Below are positions 1-5,158 of a stretch of 5,158 nucleotides of DNA, piece by piece. Source of the DNA: an uncultured Dermabacter sp. (GTDB taxonomy: Bacteria > Actinomycetota > Actinomycetes > Actinomycetales > Dermabacteraceae); NCBI GenBank assembly GCA_947252755.1, contig CAMXWV010000019.1, positions 1-5,158 on the forward strand. The letters run 5' to 3'. Within the stretch, counting starts at the first letter, position 1, and the number at the start of each line of letters is the position of its first letter. Below the pieces are notes generated by a model, which worked only from the letters and a program-made list of their open reading frames with translations, made no database searches and was not told where the DNA came from. The translations under genes and the position numbers were made by a program.

Positions 1-138
1 GTCAGGCTCATATGGAAGGTGGAGTCGAAAGCGGTGATCTGCTCCGATCGTGCCCCCAGTGTTCCTGGTTCGGACACGCGTCGACGCAGGCTCGAGGCCC
101 CTGGTGAGGCCGCTCACGACGTTTGTCTCAACAGTCAT
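1..138 (-). CDS. Partial unknown protein, N-terminal 46 codons of a probable fourth operon gene running off the window edge
   Basis: An uninterrupted frame of 46 codons starts at ATG 138-136 and is still open at base 1. Its start lies inside the last codons of the MFS gene, in the +1 frame, an 11-nt overlap. AGGA stands 8 nt upstream (147-150), a good site for coupled re-initiation. The other two minus-strand frames hit stops here (TGA soon after the MFS stop in one, TGA near base 13 in the other). The visible peptide starts MTVETNVVSGLTRGLEPAS and ends with GADHRFRLHLPYEPD, with no signal peptide or membrane helix. I do not recognise the family. The RFRLHLP-type ending is faintly like a beta-strand opening of an esterase or hydrolase, but that is a guess. 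Third-position GC is about two thirds, lower than in the transporter genes, so this could be a chance frame. A GTG at 117 is an alternative start. A siderophore reductase or esterase would suit the context. Confidence 0.5.
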   Translation of the reverse strand, partial: MTVETNVVSGLTRGLEPASTRVRTRNTGGTIGADHRFRLHLPYEPD

Positions 139-1399
139 GGCCGGCGTCCTGCGTTGGCACGTCCGAGTTCGTCGCGTCGCCTTCGGGCGGCATCGGGATG
201 CGTCGGAATCGGGGGTGGAGCAGAACGAACAGGGTCACGATCGCCATGATGGCCGCGCCGATGATGATCGGCAGAGGGGTCCAAGCCCCGTATAGGACGG
301 TTCCGGCGGTGGGTGCGACAACGAAGGTGAGACCCATGTTGGCGGCGATGAGGCCGGCCAGGCCTCCTTGTTCCTCTCGGGAGACCAGCAGTGTTGGCCC
401 GGCGGTGTAACCAGGCATGGCGGTACCCAATCCGAGGCCGATGAGGGTGATCGATCCGAAGAGGGCGACCGGCCCGGCATCGGGGATCAGCACGAGGAAT
501 CCGAGCAGCGCAACCACGCCGCCCACACGCAGCAGGGTGGCTGGGCTCCACCCGGTCTTGGGAACAACGACTGTCTGGGCGAGGATCATGCCGATACCTG
601 CGGCCAGGAGGGCCGCGCCGGTGAGCACTCCGGCTGTCTTCGCGTCCAGGTGGAGTCGGTCTTGGACAATGAAGCCCGTGATGATCTGGATGAACCCCAG
701 GGCGGTGAACATGCCGAACCCGGCGAGCAGGAACGGCCACACCCGCGAGTCTGTCGGCCGGACGCTCACTGGCTTCTCGATCAAGGTGGCGCGTGCCTCG
801 GGGCGCAACCGAAGGGCGACCAGCACGAGGCCGAGGGCGAGGAGCACCGGGACGGAGAGGATCGGGGCCATCAGCCCGAACGCGGCGAGTAGACCACCGA
901 CAACGGAACCGGCGATCTGAGCCACGCCCTGGACCGCACCCACACCGGCCATGCCCTTGATCCGTGTGGTCTCATCGGTGGTGACGTCAGCGATGTAGGC
1001 CTGCGCGGTCGGTTGAATAGCGGCGATGGCGGTGCCGAACCCGATACCGCGCAGCACGACGAACAGCGCGAACAGAACGGTGCCGCTGAGAACGCCGATC
1101 ATGCCGAGCTGGGAGATCAGCGCGAAAGCTGCCGTCGCGATCGCACCGAGGGTCAGCGCCGCGACGAGAACACGTTTGCGTCCCAGCGACTGCGACCGCC
1201 GCCCCCACATCTGAGCCGTGAGCACCACCATGATCGCTGCCGTGCTGATGGTCACCCCGACCTGCCATTCGGCCAGCCCGACCTCGCGTGAGAGCGGGGC
1301 AATGATCGGGTTCAGCGTCATCTGCGCCAGGTAGGCCAGGAACACCGCCGTCAGCACCAGCTTGATCTGCGCGGTGGGCGCGGGGTTGCTTGTCGTCAT
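128..1399 (-). CDS. MFS transporter, DHA1-like with 12 predicted membrane helices, possibly siderophore-related (YbtX or exporter analogue)
   Basis: This 423-aa protein has about twelve hydrophobic helices (roughly 14-34, 47-65, 77-97, 102-122, 150-174, 176-198, 222-246, 258-280, 289-307, 311-335, 350-370, 375-395), a central loop near 199-220 and a hydrophilic C-tail from about 396. The loop after helix 2 is GRRSQSLGRKR (66-76). It matches MFS motif A but has Gln70 and Ser71 where Asp and Arg are usual. Helix 4 carries RGIGFGTAIAAIQPTAQAYI followed by ADVT, as in tetracycline- and drug-type DHA1 carriers, and helix 5 has a motif-C-like GSVVGGLLA. Start 1399 was chosen because GAAGGG lies 9 nt upstream and the product then begins with a short polar stretch before helix 1. 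The in-frame ATGs at 1495 and 1450 would add an Arg-rich leader and have poor ribosome sites. It follows the ABC pair after 85 nt. By analogy with ybtPQX it may move siderophore or a precursor, perhaps outward. MFS family is sure; substrate and direction are not visible. Confidence 0.9.
   Translation of the reverse strand: MTTSNPAPTAQIKLVLTAVFLAYLAQMTLNPIIAPLSREVGLAEWQVGVTISTAAIMVVLTAQMWGRRSQSLGRKRVLVAALTLGAIATAAFALISQLGMIGVLSGTVLFALFVVLRGIGFGTAIAAIQPTAQAYIADVTTDETTRIKGMAGVGAVQGVAQIAGSVVGGLLAAFGLMAPILSVPVLLALGLVLVALRLRPEARATLIEKPVSVRPTDSRVWPFLLAGFGMFTALGFIQIITGFIVQDRLHLDAKTAGVLTGAALLAAGIGMILAQTVVVPKTGWSPATLLRVGGVVALLGFLVLIPDAGPVALFGSITLIGLGLGTAMPGYTAGPTLLVSREEQGGLAGLIAANMGLTFVVAPTAGTVLYGAWTPLPIIIGAAIMAIVTLFVLLHPRFRRIPMPPEGDATNSDVPTQDAGHDC
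147..150 (-). promoter_or_regulatory. Ribosome binding site of the partial fourth gene, inside the MFS gene
   Basis: AGGA on the minus strand lies 8 nt before the ATG at 138 and within the last MFS codons. It is the main support, besides the open frame, for a gene beginning here. Confidence 0.45.
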
Positions 1400-1408
1400 C
1401 CTTGGGGG

Positions 1409-1414
1409 CCCTTC
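1409..1414 (-). promoter_or_regulatory. Ribosome binding site of the MFS gene
   Basis: GAAGGG on the minus strand lies 9 nt before the ATG at 1399. A further AAGG directly abuts the ATG, too close to act alone. This supports the short start over the upstream in-frame ATGs at 1450 and 1495. Confidence 0.6.
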
Positions 1415-1450
1415 AGTGCGTCCGGGTCGGTCACGACGGCGGCGTCGCAT

Positions 1451-1462
1451 GTGTGCGCACAC
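1451..1462. promoter_or_regulatory. Perfect 12-bp palindrome GTGTGCGCACAC between the second ABC gene and the MFS gene
   Basis: It is an exact palindrome with no spacer, in the 85-nt gap between the ABC stop (1485) and the chosen MFS start (1399). With no loop it is unlikely to be an RNA hairpin and could be an operator or internal regulatory site. Its arms share TGTGC/GCACA with the repeat at 5098-5110, but the half-site spacing is 3 bp shorter. If translation began at 1495 it would lie inside the coding sequence. Confidence 0.35.
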
Positions 1463-1484
1463 CGCGCTGTTTTCGCGTGTGGTT

Positions 1485-3224
1485 TCATGAGGCATCGGTG
1501 GGGTCGGTGACGCGCCAGCCCCGGGCGCGTTCGCGTTCGACCCAGAAGTCGGCGTACAGACCTGTGCCGGCGATGAGATCGGTGTGGGTGCCGTGCTCTA
1601 CGATCGCGCCGTCGCCGAGGACGAGGATCTGGTCGGCTCCGGCGATCGTGGTCAGGTCGTGGCTGACGATCAGCATGGTTCGGCCTTCGGACAGTGCCGC
1701 CAGCCCGGCGTGGACGGCGATCGCGTTCTCGGGATCGAGCGATGCGGTGATCTCGTCGAGAAGCACGATGGGCGAGTCCTTGAGGAAGGCTCGTGCGATG
1801 GATACGCGCTGACGCTCACCGCCGGAGAGCGCGACTCCAGCCTCGCCGACTTGCGTGTCGAGGCCGTGGGGCATCCGGTCGATGATCTCGTCGACGCGGG
1901 ACAGACGGATCGCCTCGCGCAGTTCGTCGTCGGTGGCCTCCGGGTTTCCGAAGCGGATGTTGGCCTCGATCGTGTCGTCGAGCAGATAGACGTTCTGCTG
2001 GACCACCGAGAGCTGCTCCATCACGGTCTGTACCGGCAGCAGCCTGGCATCGACACCGCCAATGCGCACAGTGCCTGCGTCGGGGTCGAAGAACCTGGCA
2101 GCCAGCTGCAGGATCGTGCTCTTGCCCGATCCTGACGGCCCTACCAGAGCGGTAGTGGTTCCCGGGTGCGCCGAGAAAGTCACCTCGTGCAGCACTTGCC
2201 GGCCCCCGGGATATGCGAAGTCGACGTGGTCGAAGGCGAGTTCTCCGGCCTGGTCGATGCTGTCTGTGCCCTCGGGCTGCGCGGGTTCGTCGAGGACATC
2301 GGCGATGCGATCCAGGTCGTGACCGGCGAGCCGGAGCGCGGAGCCGAGGTCGGCGGCGTCGATGAGCGGACCGGTGAAGCGCGCGGCGGCGAACAGCACC
2401 ACGGCGGCGGTCGCCGCGCTCGCCGCGCCGGTGAGGGACTGCCACACGCCGATGACGATGACGGCGGCGAACACCAACTGCACGGCGGTCGCGAAGCCGA
2501 TCAGGCCGGGCAGGCTGGTGCGCAGCGAGCGGCGGGAGGCCTCCTGTTGGGCGCGGTGTGCTCTCTCCAGCATGCCGTTGCCGGCCTGATCGGCCCGGAA
2601 GGCCCTCAGCACCGGCTGGGCGCGAGTGAACTCCACGACGCGTCCGGCCGCCTCAACCGCCGCCTGGTCGATCTGATCGGCGGAGCGCTCCGCGAGCGCA
2701 GCCGCCCACCGGTACACCAGGTACAGGAGCGGGGCGGCGATCAGCATCGTCAGCGCCACCGGCCAGTCGATGAACAGCAGTCCTATCGCGATGGTCATGG
2801 GCGTGACGACGGCGGTCACCAGCGGCTGGATCAGGGTCGAGGCGGCCGTCCACACGGCGGTCGTGCCCTGGGAGACTGATTGCGAGAGTCTTCCGGTGCG
2901 ATCGGAGGAGAACCAGCCCACCGGCAGCACGCCGAGGTGGTCGATGATGCTGCGGTGCAGGCGGCGCATCAGGGCGAGCCCGATCCGGGATCCCAGCACG
3001 CTCTGGATCGAGAACGCGATGCCCGCGATGACAGCGGCACCGATCACCGAGAGGATCCACGGCCAGCTCGCAGAAGCTTCACCGGCGAGCAGGTGGCGTA
3101 GTGCGGGGATTGCCAGCAGCAGCGCGACGCCCTGGAGGATCCCGTAGGCGACGCAGACGGTGAGGAAGACGCGCATCCTCGCCCGGTCGTCCGATGCGAG
3201 GATCGGCAGCAGCTTCCGGATCAT
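1485..3224 (-). CDS. Exporter-fold ABC half-transporter (TMD-NBD), IrtB-like, partner of the upstream ABC subunit
   Basis: This 579-aa TMD-NBD protein has about six membrane helices (roughly 19-40, 55-75, 130-151, 154-173, 240-262, 266-288) and the exporter segment GWFSSDRTGRLSQSV near 103. The nucleotide-binding domain has A-loop Tyr338, Walker A GPSGSGKST 362-370, Q-loop Gln410, a canonical signature LSGGE 466-470, Walker B IVLLDE with Glu491, D-loop SLD (Asp497) and H-loop His522. The opening MIRKLLPILASDDRAR, the block EAGVALSGGERQRVSIARA and the FW-(7 residues)-GW tail resemble mycobacterial IrtB as I remember it. Start 3224 is firm: AGGAAGGAG sits 7 nt upstream, and the ATG overlaps the preceding TGA as ATGA, so translation is probably coupled and the subunits made in equal amounts. 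The ATG at 3251 lies inside the upstream gene and lacks this spacing. Both catalytic glutamates of the pair are intact, unlike TmrAB- or BmrCD-type exporters with one dead site. A ferric-siderophore importer is the best guess; an exporter is the alternative. Confidence 0.93.
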   Translation of the reverse strand: MIRKLLPILASDDRARMRVFLTVCVAYGILQGVALLLAIPALRHLLAGEASASWPWILSVIGAAVIAGIAFSIQSVLGSRIGLALMRRLHRSIIDHLGVLPVGWFSSDRTGRLSQSVSQGTTAVWTAASTLIQPLVTAVVTPMTIAIGLLFIDWPVALTMLIAAPLLYLVYRWAAALAERSADQIDQAAVEAAGRVVEFTRAQPVLRAFRADQAGNGMLERAHRAQQEASRRSLRTSLPGLIGFATAVQLVFAAVIVIGVWQSLTGAASAATAAVVLFAAARFTGPLIDAADLGSALRLAGHDLDRIADVLDEPAQPEGTDSIDQAGELAFDHVDFAYPGGRQVLHEVTFSAHPGTTTALVGPSGSGKSTILQLAARFFDPDAGTVRIGGVDARLLPVQTVMEQLSVVQQNVYLLDDTIEANIRFGNPEATDDELREAIRLSRVDEIIDRMPHGLDTQVGEAGVALSGGERQRVSIARAFLKDSPIVLLDEITASLDPENAIAVHAGLAALSEGRTMLIVSHDLTTIAGADQILVLGDGAIVEHGTHTDLIAGTGLYADFWVERERARGWRVTDPTDAS

Positions 3225-5038
3225 GCGGTCGCTCCTTCCTGGGCGTTCCACAGGGCGGCGTAGAGCCGGCCATGGTCCAGCAGTTCGTCATGGCGGCCGT
3301 TCTCGACGATCCGACCGCCCTCGAGAACCACGATCTGGTCCGCGTCGGTGATCGTGCGCAGCCGGTGCGCGATGACGAGGACCGCACGGCCAGCGATCAG
3401 GGTTGACAGGGCGTCCTGGACGGCTGCTTCTGATTCGGGATCTGCGAAGGCGGTGGCTTCGTCCAGCACCACGATGGGAGCGTCGGCGAGCATGGCCCGT
3501 GCGATGCACAGCCGCTGGGTCTCACCGCCGGACGGCGTCACTTGCTCGTGCACGATCGTGTCGTAGCCCTGCGGCATAGAGATGATCACATCGTGGATCT
3601 GTGCCGCTCGCGCTGCCGCCTCCACGGTCTCGTCGTCGGCGTCCGGGGCCGCTAGGCGCAGGTTGTCGCGCACGCTCATGCGCAGCAGCACGTTGTCCTG
3701 GAACACGAATGCGACTCGCCGGTAGATCTCTTCGGGAGCCGCGTGCCGCAGGTCGACTCCGCCGATCCGGATCGCACCGTCGGTGACGTCCCAGAACCGG
3801 GGCAGCAGCCGCGCCAGCGTGGACTTGCCGGAGCCCGATGGGCCCACCAGTGCTGTGACGGTGCCGGGTCGCAGTACGAGGTCGATGTCCGAGAGCACGT
3901 CGGTCTGCCCATCGTAGGAGAATCGCACGCCGTCGTACTCCACCACGGCACCCTCCGGGGTGCGTGGATGCGCGACCTGCGGTAGTACCGGGGTGCGGAG
4001 CAGGGCGCCCAGCCGCGCCGCTGCCGCGGTGGCGGTGCGCATTGCCTGCGCCCCGATCCCCATGTTCAGCACCGGTGCACCCAGTCCAACCCCGATCATC
4101 AACGCCAGCAGCACCTCGGCCGGAGCCGCCCACTCTGAATGGACGAACCAGGCCCCTGTCGCGAGCACCAGGGCGATCACCGTCGGCGGTGCCAGTACCG
4201 CACTCGCCAGCGCGTTGACGCGTAGCAGTGGTCCCATCCAGCGTTCGAAGAACACGGCCAGCTCGTCACCGACTGCGTGGTAGCGCTCCTGCGTGCTGCG
4301 TGTCCGGCCGAACGTCTTCACGACCGCGATGCCCTGCACGAACTCCACGATCCGGGAGTTCACCCGGCCCAATGCCTCGTCCCAGCGTGCCGCGTTCTCC
4401 GTATTTCCGCGCATCATCACGCTCAGTCCGACGAAGTACAGCAGTACCGGCACCAGGCACACCAGGCCCAATCGCCAGTTGACGACGAACAGCAGTACGA
4501 ATCCCGCGAGCGGGGCCACTATCGCTCCCACCAGGTCGTTGATCGCGTGTGCCACCAGATGATGCACGTCGTGCACGTCATCTTGCAGGCGGCGCTTCAC
4601 CTGACCAGAGGAGCGTTCTCCGAACCAGCCCAGCGGCACCCGCCACAGCCGATCGGTCAATCGCCGCCGAAGCGCCTGGCCAACCGTTCCGTCCGCTCCG
4701 TGAGTGATGGTGTATGCCGCCCCTGTCGCGGCAGTGCGCACCAACACGCCGATCACGGCGATGACCGCCCACGCCCACACCACGTTCCCGCTCGCGGCTG
4801 CCGGCTGCAACAGCTCCTCGACGATCCGATAGATCGCGACATACGGCACCAGGGACGTCAGCGCGCCAAGCGCTTGGAACGCCCCCGCCAGGATCAGCCG
4901 CCCACGCACCGGAGCGAGCAGCGAGCCGAGGCTCTTGCCACTACCAGCGGCTCTCGTCTCGGGCTCAAGCGTGTCCGGGGCCGACTCGGATTCAGCGTCG
5001 GGCAACACAGCCTGAGTAGCGGTCGCATCATCGGGCAT
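3221..5038 (-). CDS. Exporter-fold ABC half-transporter (TMD-NBD), IrtA/YbtP-YbtQ-like, probable ferric-siderophore transport subunit
   Basis: This 605-aa membrane ATPase has a TMD-NBD layout. Residues 1-40 are a hydrophilic, acidic leader. About six membrane helices follow (roughly 47-69, 88-110, 165-187, 190-208, 275-298, 303-325), with the exporter-type coupling segment GWFGERSSGQVKRRL near 137. The nucleotide-binding domain has A-loop Tyr375, Walker A GPSGSGKST 399-407, Q-loop Gln447, signature PSGGE 502-506, Walker B IVVLDE with catalytic Glu527, D-loop AFAD (Asp533) and H-loop His558. The signature is not LSGGQ, and the D-loop departs from the usual SALD. From memory, EATAFADPESE is typical of siderophore-linked exporter-fold importers (IrtAB/YbtPQ class). 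The FAD/siderophore-reductase domain of mycobacterial IrtA is absent. Start 5038 was chosen because AAAGGA lies 6 nt upstream; the in-frame ATG at 5065 has no clear site. It is the first gene of the operon, and its TGA overlaps the next ATG. It probably pairs with that product as a heterodimer. ABC assignment is certain; the substrate is inferred, and drug or peptide export cannot be excluded. Confidence 0.93.
   Translation of the reverse strand: MPDDATATQAVLPDAESESAPDTLEPETRAAGSGKSLGSLLAPVRGRLILAGAFQALGALTSLVPYVAIYRIVEELLQPAAASGNVVWAWAVIAVIGVLVRTAATGAAYTITHGADGTVGQALRRRLTDRLWRVPLGWFGERSSGQVKRRLQDDVHDVHHLVAHAINDLVGAIVAPLAGFVLLFVVNWRLGLVCLVPVLLYFVGLSVMMRGNTENAARWDEALGRVNSRIVEFVQGIAVVKTFGRTRSTQERYHAVGDELAVFFERWMGPLLRVNALASAVLAPPTVIALVLATGAWFVHSEWAAPAEVLLALMIGVGLGAPVLNMGIGAQAMRTATAAAARLGALLRTPVLPQVAHPRTPEGAVVEYDGVRFSYDGQTDVLSDIDLVLRPGTVTALVGPSGSGKSTLARLLPRFWDVTDGAIRIGGVDLRHAAPEEIYRRVAFVFQDNVLLRMSVRDNLRLAAPDADDETVEAAARAAQIHDVIISMPQGYDTIVHEQVTPSGGETQRLCIARAMLADAPIVVLDEATAFADPESEAAVQDALSTLIAGRAVLVIAHRLRTITDADQIVVLEGGRIVENGRHDELLDHGRLYAALWNAQEGATA
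3232..3240 (-). promoter_or_regulatory. Ribosome binding site of the second ABC gene, inside the first
   Basis: AGGAAGGAG on the minus strand ends 7 nt before the ATG at 3224 and is embedded in the last codons of the preceding gene. Together with the ATGA stop/start overlap, it points to translational coupling of the two subunits. Confidence 0.85.
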
Positions 5039-5044
5039 GAGCCA

Positions 5045-5050
5045 TCCTTT
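5045..5050 (-). promoter_or_regulatory. Ribosome binding site of the first ABC gene
   Basis: AAAGGA on the minus strand lies 6 nt before the ATG at 5038. It decides that start over the in-frame ATG at 5065, which has no purine-rich site at a suitable distance. Confidence 0.75.
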
Positions 5051-5097
5051 CAAGCATCCACTCATCGGCGATCTGCACGGTCCCCGATCGCGAGCCC

Positions 5098-5110
5098 TGT
5101 GCAGTGCACA
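5098..5110. promoter_or_regulatory. Perfect inverted repeat TGTGCA-G-TGCACA, candidate operator
   Basis: Two exact 6-bp arms flank a single base. With the promoter proposed here it falls at about +8 to +20, a common repressor position. A one-base spacer cannot form an RNA hairpin, so a dimeric DNA-binding regulator is the more natural reading. No regulator gene is in the window. TGTGC/GCACA half-sites recur in the palindrome at 1451-1462. Confidence 0.4.
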
Positions 5111-5116
5111 AATCTT

Positions 5117-5135
5117 TGAAGTGAGTGTACCCTTA
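5117..5135 (-). promoter_or_regulatory. Possible degenerate DtxR/IdeR-type iron box over the -10 element
   Basis: The minus-strand 19-mer TAAGGGTACACTCACTTCA matches 12 of 19 bases of the DtxR/IdeR consensus TTAGGTTAGGCTAACCTAA (13 if A is allowed at position 2). It keeps most of the core AGGnTAnnCTnAC. Its centre coincides with the predicted -10 hexamer, the place where an iron-loaded repressor would block RNA polymerase. Iron control fits the proposed siderophore role. The match is imperfect, so this is a candidate only. Confidence 0.35.
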
Positions 5136-5153
5136 CCCGGCGCGTTTGTTCAA
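5124..5153 (-). promoter_or_regulatory. Candidate sigma-70-type promoter of the transporter operon
   Basis: On the minus strand, TTGAAC (5153-5148) and TACACT (5129-5124) are separated by 18 nt. Each matches four of six bases of the -35 and -10 consensus. Transcription would start near 5117, giving a leader of about 80 nt before the ATG at 5038. It is the only reasonable promoter in the short upstream region, but matches of this quality also arise by chance. Confidence 0.45.
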
Positions 5154-5158
5154 CGGAC

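Noticed and set aside
1..127. A terminator after the MFS gene
   Set aside because: Only a 4-bp GGCC/GGCC pairing is seen, with no U-run; the open frame reading on suggests the operon continues.
368..920. Two overlapping plus-strand frames of about 170 codons opposite the MFS gene
   Set aside because: The MFS frame gives convincing membrane helices and motifs; these give none and have no ribosome site worth noting.
1400..1495. N-terminal extension of the MFS protein to ATG 1495
   Set aside because: It would add 32 polar, Arg-rich residues before helix 1 and lacks a good ribosome site, whereas 1399 has GAAGGG 9 nt upstream.
2166..2879. A 237-codon plus-strand frame opposite the second ABC gene
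   Set aside because: Glycine-, histidine- and arginine-rich low-complexity product lying wholly over the ABC coding sequence; a composition artefact.
4277..5119. A 280-codon open frame on the plus strand opposite the first ABC gene
   Set aside because: Its product is rich in His, Arg, Gln and Pro with no recognisable domain, and it mirrors a clear ABC gene. High GC bias produces such antisense frames.

Overview
The window is GC-rich. Its codons favour G or C in the third position, and long antisense open frames lie opposite every gene. With strong AGGAGG-type ribosome sites, this fits a high-GC Gram-positive bacterium (Actinomycetota, perhaps a Micrococcales or related genus). That placement is inferred; there is no rRNA or marker gene in the window.

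Everything supportable lies on the minus strand and reads as one operon from right to left. A regulatory region (5039-5158) holds a candidate -35/-10 promoter, a degenerate DtxR/IdeR-like iron box centred on the -10, and a perfect TGTGCA-G-TGCACA inverted repeat just downstream of the predicted start of transcription. Next comes an ABC half-transporter (5038-3221, 605 aa). A second ABC half-transporter (3224-1485, 579 aa) overlaps it by four bases (ATGA). After an 85-base gap holding a second perfect palindrome comes a 12-TM MFS transporter (1399-128, 423 aa). A fourth reading frame starts inside the MFS gene's last codons (138) behind its own AGGA ribosome site and runs off the left edge of the window.

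The two ABC proteins are exporter-fold (type IV) half-transporters, each with six membrane helices followed by one nucleotide-binding domain. They are most likely the two halves of one heterodimer. Their motifs recall the siderophore importers IrtAB of mycobacteria and YbtPQ of Yersinia, which have an exporter fold but take ferric siderophore in. The adjoining MFS gene parallels YbtX or a siderophore exporter. The first ABC protein lacks the N-terminal FAD-binding siderophore-interaction domain of mycobacterial IrtA. The simplest reading is an iron-siderophore uptake/efflux operon under iron control; an export role (drug or peptide) remains possible. No biosynthetic gene, mobile element, CRISPR array, tRNA or rRNA is visible.
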